From: Gammaproteobacteria bacterium
Lineage (GTDB): Bacteria > Pseudomonadota > Gammaproteobacteria > Steroidobacterales > Woeseiaceae
Assembly: GCA_029884455.1 (NCBI GenBank)
Contig: JAOUHU010000004.1
Coordinates: forward strand, 1 to 64,000
DNA length: 64,000 bases
Direction: 5' to 3'
Below are positions 18,852 to 28,877 of the stretch, piece after piece. Numbering within the stretch: the first letter of the stretch is position 1; each line of letters begins with the position of its first letter. Under the pieces are notes generated by a model. It was not told the origin of the DNA. It made no database searches and worked only from the letters and a program-made list of their open reading frames with translations. The position numbers were made by a program, and so were the translations under genes.

Positions 18852-19226
18852 CTAATTCTCCGCCGGCGCCAGCGCCTCGGTGTCGTCGCTCATCGGTTCC
18901 GTAGCCGTTTCCGGTTCGGGCGCCGATTCCGACGCGCTGGCCTTGCACTCCCAACCCCATTCGCGCAGTTTCGCGACAAATTCATCCGCGCGCGCGGCAC
19001 AGTAGCCGGCCTCGGTGCTGGCTGTCCACAGCACCTGTTTTGTGCCGGGTGTTTCGGTGTCTTTGTAGTAGTGGACCTCGCAGGGTACCGGCACTCCGGG
19101 CTCGCTAAGGATCTCGATCCGGCGCTGCAATTGGTCAAAAGTACACTGGTAGGAAGTCACCGCCTGACCAAAAGTAAGACCGGGGACCAGTACCGCGACA
19201 GACGTGAAGATCAGCTTGCTGTTCAT
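18852..19226 (-). CDS. small secreted protein of unknown function
   Basis: This 124-residue protein has an N-terminal signal peptide (cleavage likely near TFGQA, about residue 21) and an acidic, Ala/Glu/Pro-rich tail from about 98. The core holds four cysteines (YQCTFDQLQRRIEIL, PCEVHYYKD, GYCAARA, WECKAS), likely paired in the periplasm. Similar small proteins are widespread in gammaproteobacteria without an assigned function. AGGAG lies six bases upstream of the ATG. It lies 42 bases downstream of the GGDEF/EAL gene on the same strand. Confidence 0.72.
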   Translation of the reverse strand: MNSKLIFTSVAVLVPGLTFGQAVTSYQCTFDQLQRRIEILSEPGVPVPCEVHYYKDTETPGTKQVLWTASTEAGYCAARADEFVAKLREWGWECKASASESAPEPETATEPMSDDTEALAPAEN

Positions 19227-19268
19227 GTGCTTCTCCTGGACGGGTAAGGTACAGCTGCCGAGTTTACC

Positions 19269-21467
19269 TCAATGCCCGCTGTAGTACTTTCGGCGTCGCC
19301 GCGCACTGAGAGAAATTGGCGTGGTTCGGTATTTCGGTACCTTGGTCGGGCGCCCGACGAAGTAGCCTTGCGCCATATCGACACCGAGTTCGCCGAGTCG
19401 CTCGAGCGAGCGAGCGTTCTGCACATACTCCGCAATGGTTCGCATGCCAGCCTCTTTGCCGATCTCGGCAATTAGCCGGATCATCTTCTGGTCGACGGGA
19501 TTGTTCAGCAGGTCTTGCACGAAAGAGCCGTCAATCTTGATGTAATCAAACTTCAGTTTTTGCAGATAACTGAATGAACTGTAGCCAGTGCCAAAATCAT
19601 CGAGGGCAAACTGGCAGCCGAGTTGACGCAGTACCGCGATCTGTTGCTCGACGTGCACCGGCCTGCGCACAGCCAGGCTCTCGGTAATTTCGAGGATTAT
19701 GTCGGTCGGCAGAACATTATTGGCTTTGAATGTCTTCTCGACGAAATCGGTCAGGTCGTCGTTCTCAAAAGCGTTGGCGGACAGATTAATTGACAACTTC
19801 AGAACCCGGTCGGGCGCCGAGTGCTCGGCATAGGCCATCGCTGCGCTTCGAATCATCCAGAAATCGATTTCCGTCATCAATCCAAACCTGGCAGCCGAGG
19901 GCAGGAATGCGTCCGGCGCGATCAACCTGCCATCGTCTCCACGCAGACGAATCAGCACCTCGTGATGAGTCGTTTCACCCGTCTCGATATTATTAATAGG
20001 CTGGAAACGGAGTTCAAAGCCGTCCGAGTCGATCGCCTTCCGCAAGCGATTCATCCAGCCAACATCGGCTGACTTGTTTTGTTCGGCGTCTTTTGACTGC
20101 TCATAGAAATGCATGCGGTTACGGCCCGCGGACTTTGCTTCGCGGCAAGCGATATCCGCCTGGTTGATCAGGTCGTCGTAGTGCAGGTTTCCGGTCGACA
20201 ACATTGTGATGCCAATGCTGCAGTGCACATGGAAAACCTGGCCCTCCTCGATATGCCCCATGCGGCGCATATTGGAGAGAATGCTCTGTGCGGTTGAACG
20301 TGCGCTAGCCATATCCGCCCGGCGCACAAGAATTACAAACTCGTCACCACCGAAGCGCGCAACAACATCATCTCGCCGCACACTACGGCGTAACTCATCG
20401 GCGACCTTGCGAATCAATCGGTCGCCCGCCGGATGGCCGCACGCATCGTTGACATATTTGAACTGGTCGAGATCGATAAACAACAGCGCGCTGCCATGAC
20501 CATGCCGCATGACGCTGAGAATTTCCTTTTTTAGTTCCTCGACAAAACGGCGTCGATTGTAAAGACCGGTCAGGCTGTCGTGGTTCGCCAGTTCGAGCAA
20601 CTTGGCATCGCGTTCACTTAATGCACTCGCAGTGTTTGCCAGTGCTTCGACAATTTCCGATATTTCATGATGCTCCGCAGGCTCGAATTTTACGTCCAGG
20701 TTACCCTCAGCAAGCTGCTTGATCGGCTCCTGCAGGTTTGAGATTGATGCCAATGCCTTGTGCAGCGCATAGCGCCCGTAGACGCCAAACGCGACCAGTA
20801 ACAAAACAAGGACTCCGATCGCACCGCGAATGTTGTCCAACAGGCGTTCGTGAAACAGCACAAAATCGAGGTTGATCAGGACAAACCCGACCAGGGCGGT
20901 CTTGGCCTGACTTTGCGCGCTGTTTGGGTCGAATGCGAACAATCCATCGCCAGGAATTGATTCCACCCACACCGGCGCCAGGATCTCGAATCGTTGCGGA
21001 TCCAGGACACCGCTTTCCATCAGGTATGGCTTATCCTTGCCGACCACGGCAATCGCGTTCTGCAGCTTGCCGGCCGGCAGGTCTTTCACCACGCCGCTTG
21101 CATCGTCGCTGTCGACCGAAAACAGCGCGGCGCCATCTTTGTCAAAGAAAGACACGCGCCGGATTTCCGGGTAGCGATTGACGAAACTCTCAAGCCGGTA
21201 AAGGGCCTCGCTGTCGTCTGCCAGGTACAGCGGCGAGCCCAGTTCATTGAGCTCGTCAGTCCATTGCAGTGCCCAGCGACTGTAGTTGTCCTGCAGTACC
21301 CACTGCCCACCCCAGTACAATCCGGCCACGGCAAGTGCGCCGATGAATGCGGCACTGATGACCTGTATCAGCAGGATTTCGTTAACCAGCATGCGCTTGG
21401 TTGTTACCAGGCGCTTACGCTTGAAGAATCTTGCGACCCGCCACTTCATCAATGCCAGGCTGGTCAT
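19269..21467 (-). CDS. membrane GGDEF-EAL protein with periplasmic sensor and HAMP
   Basis: This 732-residue protein has an N-terminal membrane segment (about 28-50), a periplasmic region (about 51-210), a second membrane segment (about 212-232), a HAMP-like linker, GGDEF (about 285-455) and EAL (about 475-715). RFGGDEFVIL is intact. The EAL motif reads EVL (HHEVLIRLR), but the other active-site residues (INLSANAF, LEITES, LDDFGTGYSSF, IKIDGSFV, MAQGYF) are present. Its start overlaps the upstream lipoprotein gene by 4 bases, which suggests the lipoprotein binds a signal and reports through this protein's periplasmic domain. Confidence 0.9.
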   Translation of the reverse strand: MTSLALMKWRVARFFKRKRLVTTKRMLVNEILLIQVISAAFIGALAVAGLYWGGQWVLQDNYSRWALQWTDELNELGSPLYLADDSEALYRLESFVNRYPEIRRVSFFDKDGAALFSVDSDDASGVVKDLPAGKLQNAIAVVGKDKPYLMESGVLDPQRFEILAPVWVESIPGDGLFAFDPNSAQSQAKTALVGFVLINLDFVLFHERLLDNIRGAIGVLVLLLVAFGVYGRYALHKALASISNLQEPIKQLAEGNLDVKFEPAEHHEISEIVEALANTASALSERDAKLLELANHDSLTGLYNRRRFVEELKKEILSVMRHGHGSALLFIDLDQFKYVNDACGHPAGDRLIRKVADELRRSVRRDDVVARFGGDEFVILVRRADMASARSTAQSILSNMRRMGHIEEGQVFHVHCSIGITMLSTGNLHYDDLINQADIACREAKSAGRNRMHFYEQSKDAEQNKSADVGWMNRLRKAIDSDGFELRFQPINNIETGETTHHEVLIRLRGDDGRLIAPDAFLPSAARFGLMTEIDFWMIRSAAMAYAEHSAPDRVLKLSINLSANAFENDDLTDFVEKTFKANNVLPTDIILEITESLAVRRPVHVEQQIAVLRQLGCQFALDDFGTGYSSFSYLQKLKFDYIKIDGSFVQDLLNNPVDQKMIRLIAEIGKEAGMRTIAEYVQNARSLERLGELGVDMAQGYFVGRPTKVPKYRTTPISLSARRRRKYYSGH

Positions 21468-22483
21468 GGCGATTCGCTCACATTCGCGACCGCCTCGCGC
21501 GCCCCGGCCTGTCCTTTGACTGCAACACGCAGCTCGGACAAGGGAGTCATTCCGGGCACCTGGTCGATTTCGCCGGCTTGTATTCGGCGCACAATTGCGG
21601 CGATCTTGGCAGCGATGTCAGCCGCCACTGTCGACATACTGATTGCCACGCCAAGCTCGAGCATGGCTTCGCTCGGGCCAACCACCGTAACCCGCTGCCG
21701 GCCGGCTTCGGCGAGCATCTGGTTCAGCACGCGCGTACTCAGAATGCGATTGTCCGGAAACAACCAGAAACCATCAATATCGCGAATCATGCGGCGAAAC
21801 AGGTACAGGGTTTCCTGATCTGAATTTGCAATGCGAACCACCAGCTCGACATCGTGCCGGAGCGCCGCCAGTTCCGCCTCCGCAAGCAAGTCCTCATGCC
21901 CGGCGCCAATAATCAACCCAATGCGCCGCAGCTCGGGATCAAGTTTTTTCCAGGCGTCAAGCTGCGCGTCTAGCGGCGCGAAAGAAACCACGCCACGGCT
22001 ATGCTTCGCCAATAACTCATGGTCGTGATAGTTGAATACCTGGCTGAAGACCACCGGTACCCTGGACATCGAAACTGACGATTGCGCTGCGCGCAGGCCG
22101 ATTGCGATAACGGCCGTGACGTCGCTGTCGTTGATTGAACCAAGCACCGTGACCGGAGGAAGGCTTTCGTCGCTGAGATCGTAGAGCTTGTGATTTTCAA
22201 AATAGCTGGCCAATTCAACCGCTACATCGAGGAAGGCGGGCTGACTGTTAGTCAGCACGATTGCCACGGGCGGCGGGCGCGCCGGCACAGGCATTGCTAC
22301 TGTTGGCGCAGGATCCGGGACCGGTGTCTCGTCTGGTCCGGGGGCCGGCACAACGATCGCGACGGGGTCCTCACTGACGGGCTCGTCAGGCGGTGCAAAG
22401 CTGGTACAGCCGGCGACCCCCAGGGCCAGCATGGCCAGGATGCCGGAGGTTGACCGTCTCGCCAGAAAATCGATGCCACGCAC
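21464..22483 (-). CDS. ABC-type substrate-binding-like sensory lipoprotein
   Basis: This 339-residue predicted lipoprotein has the lipobox LALGVAGC, a Pro-rich linker, and a periplasmic-binding-protein fold of the ABC_sub_bind type (VAIVLTNSQPAFLDVAVELA, VTAVIAIGLRAA, PVVFSQVFNY, RIGLIIGAG). I chose the GTG at 22483 because AAGGAG (22492-22497) lies eight bases upstream; an ATG at 22510 is possible but poorly placed. No ABC permease or ATPase is near. Its 4-base overlap with the GGDEF/EAL gene suggests it is a ligand receptor for that enzyme rather than an importer part. Confidence 0.8.
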   Translation of the reverse strand: MRGIDFLARRSTSGILAMLALGVAGCTSFAPPDEPVSEDPVAIVVPAPGPDETPVPDPAPTVAMPVPARPPPVAIVLTNSQPAFLDVAVELASYFENHKLYDLSDESLPPVTVLGSINDSDVTAVIAIGLRAAQSSVSMSRVPVVFSQVFNYHDHELLAKHSRGVVSFAPLDAQLDAWKKLDPELRRIGLIIGAGHEDLLAEAELAALRHDVELVVRIANSDQETLYLFRRMIRDIDGFWLFPDNRILSTRVLNQMLAEAGRQRVTVVGPSEAMLELGVAISMSTVAADIAAKIAAIVRRIQAGEIDQVPGMTPLSELRVAVKGQAGAREAVANVSESP

Positions 22484-22612
22484 GCCTGTAACTCCTTGAT
22501 AGACCGGCATAAAAATTTCTGATGCAGGTCCGCGAGTCCGTAATTTTTGCGGATTTTGCGGCTATTTTCTGTGTCACAGGTCAAGCTTATTGGGGGGCGG
22601 GCCAGCGGGTTG

Positions 22613-23050
22613 TCAGACGCCGATGTCCTCGTTCCAGAGCGTCGGATTGGCGCTGATGAAATCCTGCATCATCTGCGCGCAGCCGGGGTCATCCAGTATT
22701 TCCAGCTCAACACCCCTCGTTCGCAAATATCCCTCGGGTCCCTGGAAGCTGCGATTTTCACCAATGACTACCTTGGGTATGCCGTACAACAGGATTGCAC
22801 CGCTGCACATGTCGCAGGGCGACAAAGTGGAATACAGGACCGCGCGCCGATATTCCTGCGCCGTGTGCCGGCCCGCGTTTTGCAGGCAGTCCATTTCCGC
22901 GTGCAGAATGGCACTGCCTTTTTGTACGCGCTGATTGTGACCGCGCGCAACAATATGCCCGTCAATCACCAGCACGGAACCGATCGGAATTCCTCCGGAA
23001 CTGAGTCCCTGCCGTGCCGCAGCGATCGCCGCAGCAAGATATTCGTCCAT
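22613..23050 (-). CDS. cytosine/nucleoside deaminase (zinc, CDA fold)
   Basis: This 145-residue deaminase has the zinc site ILHAEMDCL (His, catalytic Glu) and LSPCDMCSGA (two Cys). GGIPIGSVLV and the overall length resemble the fungal-type cytosine deaminases found in bacteria. It would hydrolyse cytosine, or a related base, to its oxo form. The ATG at 23050 lies 10 bases after GAGGAG. An ATG at 23059 is only one or two bases from that site and is less likely. It is divergent from the BaiN-type gene. Confidence 0.88.
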   Translation of the reverse strand: MDEYLAAAIAAARQGLSSGGIPIGSVLVIDGHIVARGHNQRVQKGSAILHAEMDCLQNAGRHTAQEYRRAVLYSTLSPCDMCSGAILLYGIPKVVIGENRSFQGPEGYLRTRGVELEILDDPGCAQMMQDFISANPTLWNEDIGV

Positions 23051-23078
23051 AGCGCGCATTCTCCTCTATATTGGTTTG

Positions 23079-24263
23079 ATGCGTAATTTCGACGTTATCG
23101 TCCTGGGTGGCGGCGCCGCCGGCCTCATGTGCGCGTTTGCAGCCGGACAGCGCGGTCGCCGTGTCATCGTACTGGAAAGCTCGAACAAGATCGGCAAGAA
23201 AATTCTCATGTCCGGCGGCGGACGCTGCAATTTTACCAACCTGCACTGCGACCCAAGTCGATTCATCTCAGCCAACCCGCATTTCTGTATCTCGGCGCTG
23301 CAGCGCTATACGCAATGGGATTTCGTCGCGCTGGTTGAAAAGCACAACATCGCTTATTACGAAAAAACAGCAGGCCAGCTGTTCTGCGAGCGTTCCTCCC
23401 GCGACATTCTTGGCATGCTCGAGGCCGAATGCGACTCGGCCGGGGTGCAGATCCTGACTCACTGCGAAGTGCAGGCAGTGCGGCAGCCCGATGATTTTGA
23501 AGTCGCCAGCAACATGGGCGAGTTTTCCGCCGCCGCACTTGTAATCGCAACCGGCGGGCTGTCGATTCCGAAGATGGGTGCATCCGACTTTGGCTATCGG
23601 CTGGCACGGCAGTTCGGGCTGAACGTGCTGGATACGCGTCCCGGACTGGTCCCGTTCACATTTACGGGAGCCATACATGAGATTACTGAAAGGCTCTCCG
23701 GCGTCAGCCTGCCGGCCACCGTTCAGGCCGGCCAGCAAACATTCGCCGAAGATATACTGTTTACGCATCGCGGCCTCAGTGGCCCGGCGGCACTGCAGGC
23801 CTCCAGTTACTGGACGCCAGGCGAGGACATTGTGATTGACCTGTTGCCGACGACTGATGCCGCGGCATTGTTGTTGCATGCCAAGACGAACAGTCGCAAA
23901 ACCCTGCTGCGATCTGTCCTGTCCGAACACCTGCCCAAGGCGCTGGTCACGGAGTTGCAGAATCTGTGCTGGCCGACGACCGCGGACAAACCCATCGGCG
24001 ACTGGCCGGATGCAGGCTTGCGCCAGCTGGCGGCGACCCTGAACGGCTGGACCGTCCGGCCTGCCGGCACCGAGGGTTACCGCACCGCCGAGGTAACTCT
24101 TGGCGGCATTGACACCAACGAGTTGTCGTCCAAAACCATGCAATGCATTCGGCGACCCGGGCTGTACTGTATCGGCGAGGTGGTAGACGTTACGGGTCAC
24201 CTCGGTGGTTTCAATTTTCAATGGGCCTGGTCATCGGCACAGGCCGCCGCAAACGCTATTTGA
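23079..24263 (+). CDS. BaiN/HI0933-family FAD-dependent oxidoreductase
   Basis: This 394-residue flavoprotein begins [17 protein letters not shown], a Rossmann FAD site, followed by [20 protein letters not shown], the hallmark of the HI0933/YhiN/BaiN family. The end ([20 protein letters not shown], then NFQWAWSSA) is also typical. Substrates are unknown for most members. The ATG at 23079 is preferred over an adjacent TTG. Its last 8 bases overlap the end of the convergent aldo/keto reductase gene. Confidence 0.92.
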   Translation: MRNFDVIVLGGGAAGLMCAFAAGQRGRRVIVLESSNKIGKKILMSGGGRCNFTNLHCDPSRFISANPHFCISALQRYTQWDFVALVEKHNIAYYEKTAGQLFCERSSRDILGMLEAECDSAGVQILTHCEVQAVRQPDDFEVASNMGEFSAAALVIATGGLSIPKMGASDFGYRLARQFGLNVLDTRPGLVPFTFTGAIHEITERLSGVSLPATVQAGQQTFAEDILFTHRGLSGPAALQASSYWTPGEDIVIDLLPTTDAAALLLHAKTNSRKTLLRSVLSEHLPKALVTELQNLCWPTTADKPIGDWPDAGLRQLAATLNGWTVRPAGTEGYRTAEVTLGGIDTNELSSKTMQCIRRPGLYCIGEVVDVTGHLGGFNFQWAWSSAQAAANAI

Positions 24264-25215
24264 GAGCCCGGTCGATGTCCGCCATAAGCTCAGGCGTAAA
24301 GCGATCGACAAATTCCATGGCACGCATGTTTTCTCGCACTTGCTCAATGTGGCTTGCGCCGGTTAACACCGTACTTACCCAGGAATTCTGCAGACACCAG
24401 GCCAAAGCGAACTGCGCAAGACTGGCACCCATTTTTTCTGCGAGCGGCTTTAAAGCAGCAACCTTGCCCAGGTCCCGCGGATTGGTCAGTTGTGACTTTA
24501 ACCAGTCAAAGTCGTGTTGCGCGCCGCGACTGCCGGTGGGAATTCCGCGCTGATATTTACCGGTCAACAAGCCGGACGCGAGCGGACTGAATACAGTCGA
24601 ACCATAACCGCGATCTTCATACACCGGCCGGTAGTCCGGACCGAAACGATGTTGCCTGAGCAGGTTGTAGATGGGTTGTTCGACCACAGGTTTGTGCAGG
24701 TGATGCCGCTCAGCAATGTCGATCGCAGCAAGAATATCTGCCGCCGACCACTCCGAGGTGCCCCAATAGATCGCCTGGCCGCGCTCGATGATGTTGTGCA
24801 TCGCCCAGACAGTCTCTTCGATCGGGGTCGAAGGGTCCGGACGATGACAAAAAAGCAGATCCACATAGTCAAGATCAAGACGCCGCAATGAACCTTTTAT
24901 GCTCTCGAGCAGGTATTTGCGATTCAGCGTGTCCTGTTCATTCGGTCCGGCATGCAGGCCCCAGAACAGTTTGGTCGACACAAGGTAGCTGCCGCGTCGC
25001 CAGCGCAGCCGTTTCAGTGCCATGCCCATAATTTCCTCTGCCTTGCCGCCGGCATACTGTTCCGCATTGTCGAAGAAATTCACACCGGCGTCGTATGCTG
25101 TCGCCATCATCTCCGTGGTCGCATCTATGGCGGACTTGTCACGAAACGTCAGCCACGAGCCCATCGACAGTGCGCTGACCTGAAGGCCGCTCTTTCCCAG
25201 GTGACGATATCGCAT
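24256..25215 (-). CDS. aldo/keto reductase (YghZ / Kv-beta type)
   Basis: This 319-residue NADPH-dependent reductase has the AKR tetrad: [12 protein letters not shown] (Asp, Tyr), [10 protein letters not shown] (Lys) and LLFCHRPDP (His). The sequence matches the potassium-channel beta-subunit-like / L-glyceraldehyde-3-phosphate reductase branch. It probably reduces small aldehydes such as methylglyoxal or glyceraldehyde phosphate. It is monocistronic, divergent from the M13 peptidase gene, and overlaps the BaiN-type gene tail-to-tail. Confidence 0.9.
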   Translation of the reverse strand: MRYRHLGKSGLQVSALSMGSWLTFRDKSAIDATTEMMATAYDAGVNFFDNAEQYAGGKAEEIMGMALKRLRWRRGSYLVSTKLFWGLHAGPNEQDTLNRKYLLESIKGSLRRLDLDYVDLLFCHRPDPSTPIEETVWAMHNIIERGQAIYWGTSEWSAADILAAIDIAERHHLHKPVVEQPIYNLLRQHRFGPDYRPVYEDRGYGSTVFSPLASGLLTGKYQRGIPTGSRGAQHDFDWLKSQLTNPRDLGKVAALKPLAEKMGASLAQFALAWCLQNSWVSTVLTGASHIEQVRENMRAMEFVDRFTPELMADIDRALK

Positions 25216-25338
25216 GCGTCCGCTTACTCCTTGATTCTCATACTTATTCTACGTCGCAATAAACGAAATAATCACAAAAGTAACAAATTCGCCCAATGCG
25301 ATGGCAGAATGCTGCGCTGCATTATAGGGGAGAAGCAG

Positions 25339-27373
25339 ATGAAGCAGATTTTTTCGGCATGCGTGGCATTCATGCTCGTTGCGGGCTGCGGCCAGCAGCA
25401 AAGCGCTGAACCCGAGGCAACGTTGAAATCCGGTGTTGATCTTACTGGCATGGATTTGAGTGTGCGGCCTCAGGACGACTACTACGCCTATGCCAACGGC
25501 GGCTGGATTAAAGAGACCGAAATCCCGGCAGATCAGTTCGGCTGGGGCAGCTATATCACACTGCGTGACGACAGCCTGGCCGATGTAAAAGCGATCGTTG
25601 ATGAAGTGGCCGCTGATGTTACTGACAGCGAGGCCGCCGCCAAGATCGGCAATTTTTACAACGCTTAATATGGATGAAGCGCGCGCCGAGACGCTCGGCA
25701 TGTCACCACTGGACGACCTGTTTGCCGAAATCGATGCACTGCAGGATCACGAGGCGCTTGCTGCCTGGTTTGGCAAGAACAATTAAATCAACATCGATGG
25801 GCCGTTCAACCTGTTCATCAACCAGGATGACAAGGACTCGACAAAATACGTCATTTTTATTATCCAGTCGGGTCTTGGTCTGCCCGACAAGGAATATTAC
25901 AGCGATGATTCGGAGCGCGGCCTGCAACTGCGTGACGGCTATGTCGCGGTAATCGAAAAGTTGCTGACTACCTCCGGCTACCCGGATTCCACGGGTGCGG
26001 CCCGGCGCGTCATGGCACTGGAAACCAGTTTGGCAGCGAACCAATGGGACAAGGAAGACAGCCGCGACGCCGACAAGATCTACAACAAGATCATGGACAA
26101 GGAACTCGGCGAATTGCTCTCGAACTTCGATGTTGACGCCTATTTCGAAGGCATTGACTCCGGCCGGCAGGACTATGTCATCGTCAGCCAACCCTCCTAC
26201 CTGCGGGCGTTGAACGACATATTCGTAAATACGAATCTGCAAACCTGGAAGGAGTACGCGCGTATCCAGACGATTTTTGCCTTTGCCAATTACCTGCAAG
26301 CCGAGGTGGTTGACGCAGAGTTCGAATTCTTCAGTAAAACCTTGCTCGGCGCCGAAGAACAGCGGCCCCGCTGGCAGCGGGCAATCACTTCGATGAATGG
26401 CGCGATGGGCGAATTGCTTGGTCAACTCTATGTCGAAAAGCATTTCCCGCCAGAAGCCAAGGAACGCATGCGTGAAATGCTGCACTACCTGGGCGAGGCC
26501 TACGCCGACTCGATCCGAAACCTTGAATGGATGAGCGACGAGACCAAAGAAAAGGCGCTGGTAAAGTTGTCGAAATTTACGCCGAAGGTGGGATATCCCG
26601 ATGTGTGGCGGGACTACTCGAGTCTGCAGGTTACCGCCGACAACCTGGTTACCAACATCCGTAATGCGCGTGAATTCAACCATTACCGGAATATCGACAA
26701 GCTGGGTAAGCCCATCGACCGTAATGAGTGGTTTATGGCGCCACAGACCGTCAACGCTTATTACAATCCAGGCTTGAACGAAATCGTGTTCCCGGCCGCC
26801 TACCTGCAGCCACCGAACTTTCAGCTCGATGCCGAGGACGCGTATAACTATGGTGCGATCGGTATCACCATTGGCCATGAAATCGGCCACGGCTTTGATG
26901 ACCAGGGCAGCAAGTACGACGGTGACGGCAATCTCAAGAGCTGGTGGACCGATGAGGACCGAGCCAGTTTCGAAGCACGCACCAGGGGACTGGTCGAGCA
27001 GTTCAACCAGTTCGAAGCGCTGCCAGGACTGTTCGTCAACGGTGAGTTTACGCTCGGCGAGAACATCGGCGACCTGGGTGGTACCGCAATCGCATTAAAG
27101 GCGTACCGCATGTCGCTGCAGGGCAAGGAATCGCCGATAATTGACGGCTTCACAGGAGAAGAGCGTTTCTTTCTCGGCATGGCGCAGTCAAGCCGCATCA
27201 AGTGGCGCGAGCAATTGATTGAGTTGTTGATCAAGTCGGATCCGCATTCGCCGGACGAATTTCGGGTGAACGGCGTGGTACCCAATGTCGACGACTTCTA
27301 CACGACGTATGGCGTGAAAGAAGGCGACAAGCTGTACCTGGCTCCGGAAAAGCGGGTGCGAATCTGGCAATAG
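25339..27373 (+). pseudogene. M13 (neprilysin/PepO-like) metallopeptidase, frameshifted and stopped
   Basis: The gene begins at 25339 with GGGGAG upstream and a lipobox (LVAGCG), then VRPQDDYYAYANGGW, a typical M13 start. At about 25665 one extra A (in GCTTAATATG) ends the frame after NFYNA. The next frame resumes in register with MDEARAETLGM. A TAA at 25784-25786 then interrupts FGKNN/INIDGPFN, as expected from one AAA-to-TAA change. From there the frame is open to 27373 and keeps all catalytic features: GHEIGHGFDDQG (zinc), ENIGDLGG, and the C-terminal RVRIW. Both defects lie within 125 bases of an otherwise intact gene. They could be recent decay or sequence error; if error, this is a functional periplasmic peptidase of about 675 residues. 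Confidence 0.88.
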
Positions 27374-27384
27374 GGTCGTCATGA

Positions 27385-27410
27385 AGTGGGCCTGCAATCG
27401 CAGGCCCACT
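27385..27410. terminator. 11-bp perfect hairpin between convergent genes
   Basis: AGTGGGCCTGC (27385-27395) and GCAGGCCCACT (27400-27410) are exact reverse complements with an AATC loop. It lies 11 bases after the M13 gene and 15 bases before the end of the convergent secreted-protein gene. There is no T-run. Confidence 0.65.
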
Positions 27411-27425
27411 CACTGCATATCGACG

Positions 27426-28034
27426 CTACAATTCTTCTTCCCACTCCGGGAATTCTCCGTCCTCGTCAGGATCGACAATGTCAACGATACCGACCGGGTC
27501 GTCGAATTCGATTTCTTCGAATTCTTCGGGCTCCTCGTAATCATCGTCCTCATTGCCTGCAGCGCCGGAGCCGCAATAGCAAGCCGTGGTGCCGCTTGAA
27601 ACGCGATCAGGCTCCTCGCCGACAATCATATCCGGGCCCTCCTGCAGTACGGTCAACTTGATGATCACTCCGTTCGGGAGCCGAACCAGTATGTCCATCA
27701 AATTCGGCAGTAAAGAAGGTGCGTCAAACAGCACACCCTCGAACCAGACCAGAACGTAATTCAGATTTTCGTCGTAGACCCGAATCGGCAACCCCAGCCG
27801 CCAACCGGTCAGCCACGGTTCGTCGCCGAAAAAGCCATTGTAGATAAGGGCCGCGTAGTCCTCCGGGTACTCCCAAGGATCGCGACAAGCATTGCAGACA
27901 ATGCCCGGGAAAAACCCATCGTCATATACAGTATCCGCGCGATCGGCAAGATCACGTTCGCCGGATTCGATGGCGAGTGCCGGCACGCCCTGCAGTACAA
28001 GTGCCAGCCACACGATTTGAAGACAGCTACGCAT
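27426..28034 (-). CDS. secreted protein with acidic C-terminal tail, unknown
   Basis: This 202-residue protein has an N-terminal signal peptide (cleavage near VPALA). The middle has a CNAC pair (about 47-50), and the protein ends in about 45 residues dominated by Glu and Asp. A YCG motif at about 153 supplies further cysteines. I recognise no family. The acidic tail could bind calcium or other cations. The gene overlaps the end of the upstream gene at 28027, so the two form an operon. A GTG at 28037 is an alternative start. Confidence 0.68.
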   Translation of the reverse strand: MRSCLQIVWLALVLQGVPALAIESGERDLADRADTVYDDGFFPGIVCNACRDPWEYPEDYAALIYNGFFGDEPWLTGWRLGLPIRVYDENLNYVLVWFEGVLFDAPSLLPNLMDILVRLPNGVIIKLTVLQEGPDMIVGEEPDRVSSGTTACYCGSGAAGNEDDDYEEPEEFEEIEFDDPVGIVDIVDPDEDGEFPEWEEEL

Positions 28035-28767
28035 CACCCTGTCCCCCTGTCGTGGAGGAGCCGGTCACATCGAGCTCAATCTGGCGCATCTCGGCCACGA
28101 TCTGACGGGCCCGCGCCTGTAACATCGCGAGTTCCTTGTCCGGATCCGAGGAGTAGCGGCGGATCTCGTTTTCCCAGGGCACGGCGTACTGCGTATCGCT
28201 ACCTAGCAGGTCCGCAACAGCCGACAGCACGTATTTGGTGTGTATGGTCTTACGCACCGGCACGCCATCGATTGCGCTCGGTTCGGGGTAGGCCTGGGAA
28301 AAGCGCAGGATCGGTGTGATGTCGCCACCGGACAGCGCGGAGGACCGCAGTATCAGGCTGACCGCTCGCGCCTGATCCGATTTCCGCAATCGCATACCAA
28401 GAATCTCGGCAGCCTTTGCATCTGCGTACGCGAGTGACTCCAACGCCGCGCTGGCATACGACTCGTACGGGTGCTGTTCCGCCGGATCGGTCGGTTCGCA
28501 GGACAGGAGCTCAACAGCCGTACCGTCACCGGCAGCAAGGTACTGCGTGACCGGTGTACAGCCTGGTACGCCGGGGTTTGCAAGCTGTGTCGTGGGCGCT
28601 GCAAGTTTGCTTGCGGCGACTGCTCTGGGTTGGGTCGCGGCCGGCGGCAGCATTTCCTTGCCGCCGGAAAGCGCCGCCGCGCTATCCGGGGTACCCGGTC
28701 GCCAGGCCAGGTAGGTCAACGCCAGTACCGCGACGGGTACCAGCAGCAACAAGCTTTTTGTTTTCAT
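28027..28767 (-). CDS. membrane-anchored or secreted protein, unknown
   Basis: This 246-residue protein begins MKTKSLLLLVPVAVLALTYL, a signal sequence or anchor, followed by an Ala/Pro-rich linker to about 65. A helical domain follows with two cysteines (PGCTPVTQYL, LLSCEPTD). The helical part, with a long final helix (KELAMLQARARQIVAEMRQ), resembles periplasmic helical domains but I cannot name a family. GGAGAT lies six bases upstream of the ATG. It is the first gene of a two-gene operon with the acidic-tail protein. Confidence 0.7.
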   Translation of the reverse strand: MKTKSLLLLVPVAVLALTYLAWRPGTPDSAAALSGGKEMLPPAATQPRAVAASKLAAPTTQLANPGVPGCTPVTQYLAAGDGTAVELLSCEPTDPAEQHPYESYASAALESLAYADAKAAEILGMRLRKSDQARAVSLILRSSALSGGDITPILRFSQAYPEPSAIDGVPVRKTIHTKYVLSAVADLLGSDTQYAVPWENEIRRYSSDPDKELAMLQARARQIVAEMRQIELDVTGSSTTGGQGDA

Positions 28768-28877
28768 CAGACATCTCCATGGTCATTGATCTTCCGTGAG
28801 CAATGATTCTTATATGGGATATCTGGACTATAAATGGCTGAATCTGGGCGGTCGTCCCGGTTTTGACCAATAGCGTT

